From Comamonas terrae (lineage in GTDB: Bacteria > Pseudomonadota > Gammaproteobacteria > Burkholderiales > Burkholderiaceae_C): a stretch of DNA of 64,000 nucleotides. Positions 11,873-21,246 of this stretch are shown here, in pieces (within the stretch, counting starts at the first letter, position 1; each line of letters starts with the position of its first letter). The translations under genes and the position numbers were made by a program. Below the pieces are notes generated by a model. The model saw nothing but the letters and a program-made list of their open reading frames with translations, made no database searches and was not told the origin of the DNA. Where the stretch lies: the NCBI RefSeq assembly GCF_001544075.1, contig NZ_BCNT01000016.1, positions 1 to 64,000 of the forward strand. Reading direction: 5' to 3'.

Positions 11873-14329
11873 TCAGCTCATCGCCATTGCGCCGCACCAT
11901 TGCGGCAGCCGGTTCTTGGCGGCGACCGTGAAGAACTCGTCATCCATCGGCACAGGGCGTGCAATCGCATAGCCCTGGCCGTAATCCACGCCTATGTCCC
12001 TGAGCGCGAGCGCAATCTCCCGGCTCTCCACGAACTCGGCCACGGTCTGCTTGCCCAGGATATGGGCGATGCGGTTGATCATCTCCACCATCGCATGGCT
12101 GCTGGGGTCCTTGAGCATGTCGTGCACGAATCCGCCGTCGATCTTCAGGTGATCTACGGGCAGCTGCTTGAGATAGGTCAGCGACGACATGCCGACGCCA
12201 AAGTCATCCAGGGCAAAACGGCAGCCCAGGGCGCGCATGGACTGGATCAGTCGCGTGGCGTTGGAGAGATTGGCAATGGCGCTGGTTTCGGTGATCTCGA
12301 AGCACAGCATCTGGGGCGCAATGCCATATAGGCGTATCTGGGTCTGCAGGAATTCCTGCAGATCCTCGTCGTCCAGGCTGGGGCCGGACAGATTGATGGC
12401 ACAGGTGTCCACGGCGCACGAATGCGCAGGGCGCCGGGCCAGGGTCTGGAAAGTCCTGGTGATGACCCAGCGGTCCAGCTTGGGCATGATGCCGTAGCGT
12501 TCCGCCGCAGGGATGAAGGCGCCTGGGCCGATGAGCTGGCCCTGTTCGTCACGCAGACGCAGCAGGACCTCGAAGTGCATGCCGGTTGCGTGGCCGCTTT
12601 GCAGCGGAGCGATGCTCTGTGCATAGAGGCAGAAGCGATCGGCATCGATCGCCTCGTGGATGCGCGTCACCCACTCCATTTCGCTGACATGGCGGCTGTA
12701 GGCATGGTCTTCCGGGGAGTAGGCGTAGATCCTGTTGCGCCCGCGTTCCTTGGCCTTGTAGCAGGTCACATCGGCCATGCGCAGCAGATCGGCCGCACTG
12801 CGGGCTTCGCTCGTGATATGCACCATGCCGATGCTGAAGCCGGTGCGCAGCACCTTGTCGCCCCATTGCACCTGCAGGGCCTGCGCGGCCAGGCGCAGCT
12901 TTTCCGCAATGGCCTGCGCCACATGGGGAGGGCAGTTGATCAGCAGCACGCCGAACTCATCGCCTCCCAGGCGCGCGAGTTCATCGGAGCCGCGCACATT
13001 GTGCTGCAGCAGCCGCGCGACGGCACTGAGTATCTCGTCGCCGGCGGCATGGCTGCAGGTTTCATTGACCAGCTTGAACTGGTCCAGGTCGATATAGAGC
13101 AGGGTGCAGGCCTTGAGCTGATGCAGGCCCTGGTTCAGCAGCTGCTGCAAGTGGCGTTCGAATTCCCCACGGTTCTCCAGTCCGGTCAGCGTGTCATGGC
13201 GGGAATTCCACGACAGCTGTTCCATGTATTTCTGTTCGCGCGAGACATCGTGGAGCACGATGACCGCACCGGTCACTTCGCCCTCATGCACGATGCTGGA
13301 ACCCATGACCTTGACCGGCTGCATGTCATGGTTGCCGCGGCGCAGCCAGCGGGTCTGCCCATCGCGCATGGTGGTCTCGCCTTTTTGCAGCAGCTTGAGC
13401 AGATGCTCGCTCTTGAAGCCTTCATCGAGCGTATGGAACTGCAGCGCCTGCGGGAGGGGGCGGCCGAGAATGTCGGCCTTGTCCACGCCCAGCAGGCCCA
13501 TGGCCACGGGGTTGAGGTAGTTGATCCGGCCATTGCCGTCGATGGTGATCACGGCATCGGCCAGCGCCGCCAGGGTCACTTCGGCCCGGTCCTGCTCTGC
13601 CTGCAGCACCCACTGGACCTGCTGCTTCTGGCGCATCAGGCGCAGCGTGTTCCAGCACCACAGGCCGATCAGCGTCGCAGCCAGCAGGCCGTTGAGGCAC
13701 AGCAGCAGCAGCACCAGGGAGCGCGAACTCCGGCCCAGGGACTCGCTGAATGCCCTGGAGGCAGGCGTGACGCCCTGGTCTATGGATTCGATCTCCTGCT
13801 TCCAGGCCTTGATGCTCTCGGGTCTGGCAGGTCCCAGTTCATGGCTGGCCTGGATCTCCTGGGCCAGTGCATCGAGCTGCTCCAGGTATTGGTCGCCCAA
13901 TCTCCAGTAGCTGACCGGTTTTTGCACCAGGTCGAAGTGCTGGAAGCTGCGCAGCAGCCAGATCAGGGCATTGATATCGTCCGGATGGTTCTGGCCCATC
14001 AGCAGGCCCTGGCGCGCTATCTCCAATTGCTCCGGCCGGCTTTCCAGTGCAATGCGGGCCATGGTATCGCCCTGCGGTACGCGCATGGCTGCGCGATATT
14101 CGTTCCAGTCGTCAGGATCGGCGCTGTCGATATAGCGGGACAAATGGTAGATCGCGTCCTTTTGGGCCTTGGACCACAGGCTCTCGCCCACCGCGAATGC
14201 ACGAACGGTGGAGAGCAGATAAATGCTGGTGCTGGTCGATAGCATGAGCACCACCACAAGCAATGCAAGCGGCCATATTCGCTGCAAAACATGCAGTGAG
14301 ATGCGGTGGCTGCTTGTCGTGGCATGCAT
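11873..14329 (-). CDS. Membrane PAS-GGDEF-EAL cyclic di-GMP turnover protein
   Basis: The 818-residue protein has two membrane helices (about 17-38 and 201-222) enclosing a ~160-residue periplasmic sensing region, a PAS domain (about 245-340), a GGDEF domain and an EAL domain. The synthase site L-G-G-D-E-F is intact and preceded by R-G-S-D, the usual inhibitory c-di-GMP site. In the phosphodiesterase domain EAL reads E-V-L, keeping the glutamate, and D-D-F-G-V-G and K-I-D are present, so both activities are possible. The periplasmic part suggests an extracellular signal. It stands alone, convergent with ygiQ. Confidence 0.92.
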   Translation of the reverse strand: MHATTSSHRISLHVLQRIWPLALLVVVLMLSTSTSIYLLSTVRAFAVGESLWSKAQKDAIYHLSRYIDSADPDDWNEYRAAMRVPQGDTMARIALESRPEQLEIARQGLLMGQNHPDDINALIWLLRSFQHFDLVQKPVSYWRLGDQYLEQLDALAQEIQASHELGPARPESIKAWKQEIESIDQGVTPASRAFSESLGRSSRSLVLLLLCLNGLLAATLIGLWCWNTLRLMRQKQQVQWVLQAEQDRAEVTLAALADAVITIDGNGRINYLNPVAMGLLGVDKADILGRPLPQALQFHTLDEGFKSEHLLKLLQKGETTMRDGQTRWLRRGNHDMQPVKVMGSSIVHEGEVTGAVIVLHDVSREQKYMEQLSWNSRHDTLTGLENRGEFERHLQQLLNQGLHQLKACTLLYIDLDQFKLVNETCSHAAGDEILSAVARLLQHNVRGSDELARLGGDEFGVLLINCPPHVAQAIAEKLRLAAQALQVQWGDKVLRTGFSIGMVHITSEARSAADLLRMADVTCYKAKERGRNRIYAYSPEDHAYSRHVSEMEWVTRIHEAIDADRFCLYAQSIAPLQSGHATGMHFEVLLRLRDEQGQLIGPGAFIPAAERYGIMPKLDRWVITRTFQTLARRPAHSCAVDTCAINLSGPSLDDEDLQEFLQTQIRLYGIAPQMLCFEITETSAIANLSNATRLIQSMRALGCRFALDDFGVGMSSLTYLKQLPVDHLKIDGGFVHDMLKDPSSHAMVEMINRIAHILGKQTVAEFVESREIALALRDIGVDYGQGYAIARPVPMDDEFFTVAAKNRLPQWCGAMAMS

Positions 14330-14690
14330 ATGTTCAGAAGAGCGTCATTTCCCGGGAGCAGCACAAGGCTGCGAGCGGAGCACTGAACAGTTAAGCGGTT
14401 TTGGGTGTAAAGAAATGTACTCGAATTGCGGAGCAAGTCTTGTAGGCGCATACACCCAAAATGTTATGTGCAGACGGAAAATATGTTTTGAAAACGAGGG
14501 AGATATCAGCCATTGGCAAAGTCCATGGGCTTGAGGCAGTTATCCCTTCCATAATCGTCCGTGGCCTTGCCGTATTTCCCAATGCTTTCTTGCACTGCGG
14601 CAAAAAATATTATTGGTTGGTATGCGAATTAATCAGTGGTGCCTGTCTTATTCGATTATTCAATCGAATCCGCGCGATGGATTCCACATT
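14330..14690. other. 361-base AT-richer intergenic region
   Basis: This stretch between the c-di-GMP gene and the CoA-transferase is visibly richer in A/T than its neighbours. I find no credible gene or RNA in it. The only structured feature is the hairpin at 14650-14669. Confidence 0.5.
14650..14669 (-). terminator. Terminator-like hairpin after the CoA-transferase gene
   Basis: ATTCGATT-ATTC-AATCGAAT gives an 8-bp perfect stem 21 bases past the minus-strand stop codon. There is no T-tract, so termination by it is uncertain. Confidence 0.35.
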
Positions 14691-15626
14691 TCATTGGGCA
14701 AGAGGGTGCATCGGTATGTCGTGTTGTTCAGCCAGGGCCTGCAATTGCTGGCAGCTATGGATGCGCATGAAGCCTGCGATGGCTTCATGGGTCGCGGGGC
14801 TGCGCATGTCGACGGCCGCTTCGCCCATCCCCGCCGCTGCGCAAAGGCGCTGGGCAAAATGGGGCTCCAGCGCGGCCACCGCGATGATGCCGTCCGCGCA
14901 GGGATAGATGCGATAGCCCGCATGGGCTCCACCCACGTCTCCGTGCGGCTGTGTCAGCCCCCATTGCCACGGCAGGGCCAGCCAGTGGGCCGCCTGGGCC
15001 AGGCCCACCTCATGCAGGAGGCCATGCCCGCTGCGGCGGCTGGCCAGCACGCATTGCAGCACGGCCTCGCTGGCCATGAGGGCGCCGGCCATGTCGGCAA
15101 ACAGGCTGGGCGGCATCTGCAGCGACTGCACCAGCCCCGCTTCGGCCTGGTAGGTCAGGTCGTGGCCGGGTATATCGGCATCGGGGCCTGTGCTGCCCAG
15201 TATGCGCACCATGGAAAGGTGTGGATGCAACGCCTGCAGCCGCTCCCAGGCCAGGCCCAGCTTGGCCAGTGCGCCAGGGCGAAACGAGGTCAGCAGGACA
15301 TCGGTTCCAGCCAGCACTTCATGGAGCTGCTGCTGTCCTGTTTCGCTTTTAAGATCCATTTGCAGCACGTCGATACCATGATGCATGGCGTCATAAGCCT
15401 GGGCGCTGTAGCGTTCCATGGGATCGGCCGTACGCTCCGGAAGGCCATCGTGCCTGTCGGCTGCCCGGGGCTCGATCTTGCGGCACTGGGCGCCCATGCC
15501 GGCGCAGCGCCACAGGGCCGCAGGTCCCGGCAGGTTGAGGGCCAGACTGAGAATGCGCACGCCCTCCAGCGGCTGAAGAGAGGAGTAGGGAGGCAGGGTT
15601 GAGGCGGGCCGGTCGTACTGGGTCAT
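14691..15626 (-). CDS. CaiB/BaiF family (family III) CoA-transferase or acyl-CoA racemase-like protein
   Basis: The sequence opens with L-E-G-V-R-I-L-S-L-A and has the family III catalytic aspartate block P-G-H-D-L-T-Y-Q-A-E-A-G. The family includes CoA-transferases that use a covalent aspartyl-CoA intermediate and alpha-methylacyl-CoA racemases; the H-D-L-x-Y segment fits either. At 311 residues it is shorter than the usual 360-400, and the C-terminal region is compact, closer to the racemase-like members. No substrate can be read from its neighbours: it is divergent from the dioxygenase gene, with about 140 bases between. Confidence 0.8.
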   Translation of the reverse strand: MTQYDRPASTLPPYSSLQPLEGVRILSLALNLPGPAALWRCAGMGAQCRKIEPRAADRHDGLPERTADPMERYSAQAYDAMHHGIDVLQMDLKSETGQQQLHEVLAGTDVLLTSFRPGALAKLGLAWERLQALHPHLSMVRILGSTGPDADIPGHDLTYQAEAGLVQSLQMPPSLFADMAGALMASEAVLQCVLASRRSGHGLLHEVGLAQAAHWLALPWQWGLTQPHGDVGGAHAGYRIYPCADGIIAVAALEPHFAQRLCAAAGMGEAAVDMRSPATHEAIAGFMRIHSCQQLQALAEQHDIPMHPLAQ

Positions 15627-15767
15627 GGTCGAGGAAGCGGGAGATTGCCGAAGAAGGCTGCTGGAGGAACTTTACCGCCGGCCAGGCTGTCCATCGAGTG
15701 GTTCCCTCTCAATCTGGCAGTGCCGCGGTTCTTGCAGTTCGGCCGAAAATATTCATCCACCCATACT

Positions 15768-16712
15768 ATGCGCCGACGTGTTGTGCTTGCGGGGGCGGCC
15801 GGCGTGCTGGCCGCTTCCGGGGCTTTATTGGCTTATTCCATGACTTCAGCTTCTTCCTCTCCTTTGCCGCACTCCCTGCTGGAGCGCCTGCAGCCCTCGC
15901 CGCGCATGCCCGTGCTGTTCCTGGGCCATGGCAGTCCTATGAATGCGATTGAAGACAATGCCTGGCGCGACAGCTGGCAGGCGCTGGGGCGGGAGCTGCT
16001 GGCCAAGGGAATGCGTCCGCAGCTGATTCTGTGCATTTCGGCGCACTGGCTCACGGAATCCGACTGGACGCTGACGGGCATGGCCCGGCCGCGCACCATC
16101 CATGATTTCGGCGGTTTTCCGCAGGAGCTGTTTGCCCAGCAATATCCGGCGCCGGGCGCGCCGGCCGTGGCGAAGGCGTTGGCGGCCGAGCTGCATGCAC
16201 CGGCGGACGGCAGCACGCTGCGGCTGGACGAGCATTGGGGGCTGGACCACGGCAGCTGGTCGGTGCTCAAGCCCATGTTCCCCGAGGCCGACATTCCCGT
16301 GATCCAGCTGAGCATGCCTTATGCACTGGCGCCGCGGCGGCATTTCGAGCTGGGCCGGCAATTGCGGGCATTGCGCGAGCGCGGCGTGCTGATTGTCGGC
16401 AGCGGCAACGTGGTGCACAACCTGCGTGCGATCCGCCGCGACCTGGAGTCCAGCCACCAGGCCTACGACTGGGCGCAGCAGTTCGACGCCGAGGTGCAGC
16501 AGCGCTGGGACGGCGGCAATCTGGCGGATCTGGCCAACTTCCTGGACTGGGGCCCGCAGGCACGCCTGTCCCATCCCACGCATGACCACTACCTGCCGCT
16601 GCTGTATGCGGCTGGCGCAGTGCACGAGGATGAGGCGCCGCGTGTGTTCAACCATGGGTTCCAGTACGGCTCGCTTTCCATGCGCTCTGCCGCCTGGGGC
16701 ATGTCGGGCTGA
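15768..16712 (+). CDS. DODA-type extradiol ring-cleavage dioxygenase (4,5-DOPA dioxygenase, YgiD-like)
   Basis: Metal-ligand blocks of the class III extradiol/YgiD fold are all present: L-G-H-G-S-P-M-N-A-I, C-I-S-A-H-W-L-T, E-H-W-G-L-D-H-G-S-W-S and T-H-D-H-Y-L-P-L-L. The family opens catechol rings such as L-DOPA using a non-haem metal. If translation begins at the ATG at 15768, the protein has an unusual N-terminus, M-R-R-R-V-V-L-A-G-A-A-G followed by a hydrophobic run, resembling a Tat or membrane-anchor signal; from the ATG at 15840 it would be a normal ~290-residue cytosolic enzyme. Neither start has a strong ribosome site. Confidence 0.82.
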   Translation: MRRRVVLAGAAGVLAASGALLAYSMTSASSSPLPHSLLERLQPSPRMPVLFLGHGSPMNAIEDNAWRDSWQALGRELLAKGMRPQLILCISAHWLTESDWTLTGMARPRTIHDFGGFPQELFAQQYPAPGAPAVAKALAAELHAPADGSTLRLDEHWGLDHGSWSVLKPMFPEADIPVIQLSMPYALAPRRHFELGRQLRALRERGVLIVGSGNVVHNLRAIRRDLESSHQAYDWAQQFDAEVQQRWDGGNLADLANFLDWGPQARLSHPTHDHYLPLLYAAGAVHEDEAPRVFNHGFQYGSLSMRSAAWGMSG

Positions 16713-16729
16713 CGGTTTGCTTTGGTTTC

Positions 16730-16811
16730 GATAGCTGTTTGCGCGCCCCATTCAAGTAATTTGAAATGGTTTATTGTCGAAATCTATTGAAAACGGGCGC
16801 AGGCAGCTATC
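16730..16811. repeat. 82-bp intergenic repeat with terminal inverted arms
   Basis: GATAGCTGTTTGCGC at the left and GCGCAGGCAGCTATC at the right are near-perfect inverted arms with an AT-rich centre. The arms resemble repeats at 6899, 49774, 50571 and 57431 of this window. Confidence 0.6.
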
Positions 16812-16830
16812 AATAGAGAAGCGCAGATAA

Positions 16831-16867
16831 AAAAAGACCAACGGACTTTCAATCCGTTGGTCTTTTT
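16831..16867. terminator. Bidirectional terminator
   Basis: A perfect 15-bp stem (16831-16845 with 16853-16867) with loop CTTTCAA is flanked by A- and T-tracts. It sits between the convergent dioxygenase and aminotransferase genes and serves both. Confidence 0.93.
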
Positions 16868-16907
16868 GCAGGGACATGGTGCAAGGCCCATGTCCATGGA
16901 TCTCGCC

Positions 16908-18104
16908 TCAGATGACCTTGGCGATGGACTGGCAGACGTAGTCGATGTTCTTGCTGTTGAGCGCGGCCACGCACATGCGGCCGGTGTCGGTGCCGTACAC
17001 GCCGAACTCGGTGCGCAGGCGCACCATCTGGTCCTTGGACAGGCCGGAGTAGCTGAACATGCCGATCTGGCTGGTGATGAAGCTCATGTCCTGCTTCACG
17101 CCGGCGGCCTTCAGGCCGTCCACCAGCTTCTGGCGCATTTCCTTGATGCGCACGCGCATCTCGCCCAGTTCCTTTTCCCACAGGGCGCGCAGCTCGGGGT
17201 TGCCCAGCACGGCGGCCACCACGGCGCCACCATGGGTGGGCGGGTTGGAGTAGTTGGTGCGGATGACGATCTTGAGCTGGCTCAGCACGCGCGCCGCTTC
17301 TTCCTTGTCGTTGCAGACCACGGACAGGGCGCCCACGCGCTCGCCGTACAGGCTGAAGCTCTTGGAGAACGAGGTCGACACGAAGATGTTCATGCCCGAA
17401 GCCACGAACTTGCCGATGGCCACGCCGTCCTCGGCGATGCCGTGGCCGAAGCCCTGATAGGCCATGTCCAGGAAGGGGATCAGGTTCCTCGCCTTGACCA
17501 CTGCAACCACCTGGTCCCACTGGGCGGGAGTGATGTCGTAGCCGGTGGGATTGTGGCAGCAGGCGTGCAGCACCACGACGGTGCCGGCAGCGGCCGCGTT
17601 CAGGTCGGCCAGCATGCCCTCGAAGTTGACCGAGCGCGTGGCGGCGTCGTAGTAGCGGTAGGAGCCGACTTCAAAACCCGCGTTGGTGAAGATGGCGCGG
17701 TGGTTTTCCCAGCTGGGGTCGGAGATCAGCACCTTGGCGCTGGGGTTGAGCTTCTTGATGAAGTCGGCGCCGATCTTCAGGCCGCCCGTGCCGCCGATGG
17801 CCTGTACCGTGGCCACGCGGCCGGACTGGACCACGTCGGATTCCGCGCCGAACACCAGGGCCTTGACGCCGTTGTCATAGGCGGCAATGCCGTCGATGGG
17901 CAGGTAGCCGCGGGCCGTGGGCTTGTCCATCATGGCTTTTTCTGCGGCTTGCACGCATTGCAGCAGAGGCAGCTTGCCGTTGTCGTCGAAGTACACGCCC
18001 ACGCCCAGGTTGACTTTGTTGGGGTTGGTATCGGCAGCGAATTGCTCGTTCAGACCCAGGATGGGGTCGCGGGGGGCCATTTCGACGGCGGTAAACAGAG
18101 ACAT
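16908..18104 (-). CDS. tyrB: Aromatic amino acid / aspartate aminotransferase (class I, PLP)
   Basis: This 398-residue class I aminotransferase has the aspartate-family hallmarks: P-R-D-P-I-L-G-L near the start, V-N-L-G-V-G-V-Y, H-A-C-C-H-N-P-T-G-Y-D, and the PLP-binding lysine in S-T-S-F-S-K-S-F-S-L-Y-G-E-R-V-G. Such enzymes exchange the amino group between glutamate and oxaloacetate or aromatic keto acids. I favour the aromatic/TyrB type from general resemblance, but AspC activity cannot be separated by eye. AAGGA lies a few bases before the start. uvrB is divergent. Confidence 0.88.
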   Translation of the reverse strand: MSLFTAVEMAPRDPILGLNEQFAADTNPNKVNLGVGVYFDDNGKLPLLQCVQAAEKAMMDKPTARGYLPIDGIAAYDNGVKALVFGAESDVVQSGRVATVQAIGGTGGLKIGADFIKKLNPSAKVLISDPSWENHRAIFTNAGFEVGSYRYYDAATRSVNFEGMLADLNAAAAGTVVVLHACCHNPTGYDITPAQWDQVVAVVKARNLIPFLDMAYQGFGHGIAEDGVAIGKFVASGMNIFVSTSFSKSFSLYGERVGALSVVCNDKEEAARVLSQLKIVIRTNYSNPPTHGGAVVAAVLGNPELRALWEKELGEMRVRIKEMRQKLVDGLKAAGVKQDMSFITSQIGMFSYSGLSKDQMVRLRTEFGVYGTDTGRMCVAALNSKNIDYVCQSIAKVI

Positions 18105-18230
18105 GAAAAATCCTTGAGGGATGGAAATAAGTCAGGTCACCCCCAACTACTGCGCCAGTGACTGAGTTAGGCTTGAGGGTTGGTCTGCCATTCTACTCCG
18201 CGCCAACCTATGCGCCATGGACATGACATC

Positions 18231-20297
18231 ATGCAAGAACAAGATATGACTGCTGCGCCGCAAGGCCGCTTCGTGCAATTTCCGGATTCGCCTTTCGAGC
18301 TGTTCCAGCCTTATCCGCCGGCCGGCGACCAGCCCGCAGCCATCGCGCAATTGGTGGAAGGCATAGAGGATGGAGAGTCATTCCAGACGCTTCTGGGCGT
18401 GACGGGCTCGGGCAAGACCTTCACCATGGCCAACGTGATCGCCCGACTGGGGCGGCCGGCCATCGTGTTCGCGCCGAACAAGACCCTGGCCGCACAGCTG
18501 TACTCGGAGTTCAGGGAGTTTTTCCCGAAAAACGCGGTCGAGTACTTCGTCAGCTACTACGACTATTACCAGCCCGAAGCCTATGTGCCCCAGCGCGACC
18601 TGTTCATCGAGAAGGACAGCGCCATCAACGAGCACATCGAGCAGATGCGCCTGTCGTGCACCAAGAGCCTGATGGAGCGGCGCGATGTGGTCATCGTGGC
18701 CACGGTCTCGGCCATCTACGGCATCGGCGAGCCCGAGAGCTACCACCGCATGATCATGACGCTGCGCGCGGGCGACCGTCTGAACCAGCGCGACGTGATC
18801 GCGCAGCTGATCCGCATGCAATACCAGCGCAACGATACGGATTTCGGGCGCGGCACCTTCCGCGTGCGCGGCGACACCATCGACGTGTTCCCTGCCGAGC
18901 ACTCGGAACTGGCCGTGCGCATCGAGCTGTTCGACGACGAGGTGGAGAGCCTGCAGCTGTTCGATCCGCTCACGGGCCGGGTGCGTCAGAACATTCCGCG
19001 CTTCACCGTCTACCCGAGCAGCCACTATGTGACGCCGCGCGACAAGGTGCTGGCCGCCGTGGAAACCATCAAGCTCGAACTCGACGAACGGCTCAAGCAG
19101 CTGGTGGGCATGGGCAAGCTGGTGGAGGCACAGCGCCTGGAACAGCGCACACGCTTCGATCTGGAAATGCTGACCGAAGTCGGGCACTGCAAGGGCATCG
19201 AGAACTACACGCGCCATCTCTCGGGCTCGGCGCCCGGCGAGCCGCCGAGCACGCTGACGGACTACCTGCCGCGCGATGCCATCATGTTCCTGGACGAGAG
19301 CCACCAGATGATCGGCCAGCTCAACGCCATGTACAGCGGCGACCGCTCGCGCAAGACCACGCTGGTCGAATATGGCTTTCGCCTGCCTTCGGCGCTGGAC
19401 AACCGGCCGCTGAAGTTCGAGGAATTCGAGCAGCGCATGCGCCAGGTGATCTTTGTGTCGGCCACGCCGGCGGACTACGAGAAGACGCATTCGGGCAAGG
19501 TGGTCGACCAGGTGGTGCGGCCCACGGGTCTGGTGGACCCCGAGATCGAAGTGCGGCCTGCCATCCACCAGGTCGACGACGTGCTGCAGGAAATCCGCCA
19601 GCGCGTGGAAAAGGAAGAACGCGTGCTCATCACCACGCTGACCAAGCGCATGGCCGAGCAGCTGACCGAGTACCTGACCGACAACGGCGTCAAGGTGCGC
19701 TATCTGCACTCCGACGTGGACACGGTGGAGCGCGTGGAAATCATCCGCGACCTGCGCCTGGGCGCTTTCGACGTGCTGGTGGGCATCAACCTGCTGCGCG
19801 AAGGCCTGGATATTCCGGAAGTGTCGCTGGTGGCCATCCTCGACGCCGACAAGGAAGGCTTTCTGCGCGCCGAGCGCAGCCTGATCCAGACCATAGGCCG
19901 CGCGGCGCGCAATATCAACGGCAAGGCCATTCTCTATGCGGACCGCATCACGGACTCGATGAAGAAGGCCATCGGGGAGACCGAGCGGCGGCGTGCCAAG
20001 CAGGTGGCGTTCAACGAAGCCAACGGCATTGTTCCCAAGCAGATTGTCAAGAAGGTGAAAGACCTGATTGATGGGGTCTACAGCGAGAAAAGCAGCAAGG
20101 AGGCCGAGCGCATCGAGGCCCAGGCCCTGCAGCGTGCCCGCGTGGAAGACATGTCGGAAAAGGATGTGGCCCGGGAAATCAAGCGCCTGGAAAAGCAGAT
20201 GCTGGAGCATGCGCGCGCGCTGGAGTTCGAGCAGGCGGCGCGTATCCGCGATCAGCTGGCGCACCTCAAGGAGCAGCTGTTCGGCGCGGCCCCCTGA
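18231..20297 (+). CDS. uvrB: Excinuclease ABC subunit B
   Basis: UvrB is the helicase-like damage-verification subunit of nucleotide excision repair, working with UvrA and UvrC. The protein has the Walker [17 protein letters not shown], helicase motifs V and VI ([22 protein letters not shown]), the beta-hairpin region [10 protein letters not shown], and a C-terminal UVR domain that docks UvrC. The start is uncertain: ATGs at 18210, 18231 and 18246 all lack a clear ribosome site. The 18231 start gives 688 residues, slightly longer than E. coli UvrB. Confidence 0.96.
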   Translation: MQEQDMTAAPQGRFVQFPDSPFELFQPYPPAGDQPAAIAQLVEGIEDGESFQTLLGVTGSGKTFTMANVIARLGRPAIVFAPNKTLAAQLYSEFREFFPKNAVEYFVSYYDYYQPEAYVPQRDLFIEKDSAINEHIEQMRLSCTKSLMERRDVVIVATVSAIYGIGEPESYHRMIMTLRAGDRLNQRDVIAQLIRMQYQRNDTDFGRGTFRVRGDTIDVFPAEHSELAVRIELFDDEVESLQLFDPLTGRVRQNIPRFTVYPSSHYVTPRDKVLAAVETIKLELDERLKQLVGMGKLVEAQRLEQRTRFDLEMLTEVGHCKGIENYTRHLSGSAPGEPPSTLTDYLPRDAIMFLDESHQMIGQLNAMYSGDRSRKTTLVEYGFRLPSALDNRPLKFEEFEQRMRQVIFVSATPADYEKTHSGKVVDQVVRPTGLVDPEIEVRPAIHQVDDVLQEIRQRVEKEERVLITTLTKRMAEQLTEYLTDNGVKVRYLHSDVDTVERVEIIRDLRLGAFDVLVGINLLREGLDIPEVSLVAILDADKEGFLRAERSLIQTIGRAARNINGKAILYADRITDSMKKAIGETERRRAKQVAFNEANGIVPKQIVKKVKDLIDGVYSEKSSKEAERIEAQALQRARVEDMSEKDVAREIKRLEKQMLEHARALEFEQAARIRDQLAHLKEQLFGAAP

Positions 20298-20360
20298 TCG
20301 TGGGCCTGTGCAGGCAGGGTCCAGCTCGCATAGTGACTCTTTTTTAAAAGTTGCGAACGG

Positions 20361-20395
20361 TTACCCGACCAAATTAATGGGGAATGTGCTATACT
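20361..20395 (+). promoter_or_regulatory. isc operon promoter with type 1 IscR site
   Basis: TACCCGACCAAATTAATGGG (20362-20381), continuing GAAT, resembles the type 1 Fe-S-IscR operator seen before iscR genes. It overlaps the -35 region of a promoter whose -10 box is TATACT (20390-20395). This predicts repression of the operon by cluster-loaded IscR. About 140 bases of leader RNA precede iscR. Confidence 0.75.
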
Positions 20396-20541
20396 CCTGC
20401 TAAACACTCAACAAAAAGAACCCCTCACGAAGGGCTCTGAACCTAATTACAGGACGGAGTAAGGGCGGAGACTGTGCTCGACTTGGAAACAGTAGCCAAG
20501 CAAGCGTTTCTGTAACGAACAATCCTGACAAGGAGCTCGTA

Positions 20542-21078
20542 ATGCGTCTCACAACCAAAGGCCGTTTTGCGGTCACCGCCATGATTGACTTGGCCCTGCG
20601 CCAGAACAATGGCCCTGTCACGCTGGCCGCAATCAGCCAGCGTCAGCAAATTTCGCTGTCCTATCTGGAACAGCTGTTCGGCAAGCTGCGTCGCCATGAG
20701 CTGGTGGAATCCACCCGTGGCCCCGGTGGCGGCTACACCCTGGCGCGCAAGGCGGCCGACATCACCGTGGCAGACATCATCGTCTCCGTGGACGAGCCCA
20801 TCGACGCCACGCAGTGCGGCGGCAAGGAAAACTGCCTGGGCGAGGCCGGCCGCTGCATGACGCACGAGCTGTGGGCCGCGCTGAACCAGCGCATGGTCGA
20901 GTTTCTGGACTCCGTGACCCTGCAGAAGCTGGTGGACGAGCAACTGGCCAAGGGCATCCAGATCGAGGACAAGCCCGTGGTGCGTCGCGCGATTTCCACG
21001 GCGCCCGTGGTCAAGCCCATCCGCGTGAACGCACCGAACTCGGTGTTTGCGCTGGGCAACGCGTTCGCCAAGTCCTGA
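20542..21078 (+). CDS. iscR: Fe-S cluster-sensing Rrf2 family regulator IscR
   Basis: IscR represses the isc operon when it carries a [2Fe-2S] cluster. The 178-residue protein has the winged-helix Rrf2 N-terminus (M-R-L-T-T-K-G-R-F-A-V-T-A), the wing R-G-P-G-G-G-Y, and the cluster ligands Cys92, Cys98 and Cys105 with His108 in the T-H-E-L-W block. A strong AAGGAG lies before the ATG. It is the first gene of the operon and has its own operator upstream, so it is autoregulated. The C-terminal ~40 residues are basic and unstructured-looking. Confidence 0.97.
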   Translation: MRLTTKGRFAVTAMIDLALRQNNGPVTLAAISQRQQISLSYLEQLFGKLRRHELVESTRGPGGGYTLARKAADITVADIIVSVDEPIDATQCGGKENCLGEAGRCMTHELWAALNQRMVEFLDSVTLQKLVDEQLAKGIQIEDKPVVRRAISTAPVVKPIRVNAPNSVFALGNAFAKS

Positions 21079-21091
21079 TCCGGGGCCGGCC

Positions 21092-21182
21092 CGAGCCATG
21101 GGCTCGCGGCTGCCTCTGAAGGCAGCCTTTCCAACAAGTACAGGACAGCGCGATATGCATGGCTGTGCGGCATATCGTCCTG
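21092..21182 (+). other. Three consecutive hairpins between iscR and iscS
   Basis: CGAGCC-ATG-GGCTCG (21092-21106), GGCTGCC-TCTGAA-GGCAGCC followed by TTT (21108-21130), and CAGGA...CGATATGC-11 nt-GCATATCG-TCCTG (21141-21182) are all perfect stems. They could act as a partial terminator or as a 3' stabiliser that lets iscR mRNA persist separately from iscSUA. Confidence 0.6.
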
Positions 21183-21246
21183 CCCGGATGGGCAACAGCC
21201 CGTCGATCCTCACGATTTGTCAGCCGAAAACTAGATTGAGCCAGTC

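Noticed and set aside
14461..14907. Plus-strand frame starting in the AT-rich gap before the CoA-transferase
   Set aside because: Overlaps the 3' end of the CoA-transferase in antisense, has no ribosome site and no recognisable domain.
20402..20541. Riboswitch in the iscR leader
   Set aside because: The 140-base leader has no stem set I can match to a known class; control by the IscR operator is sufficient explanation.
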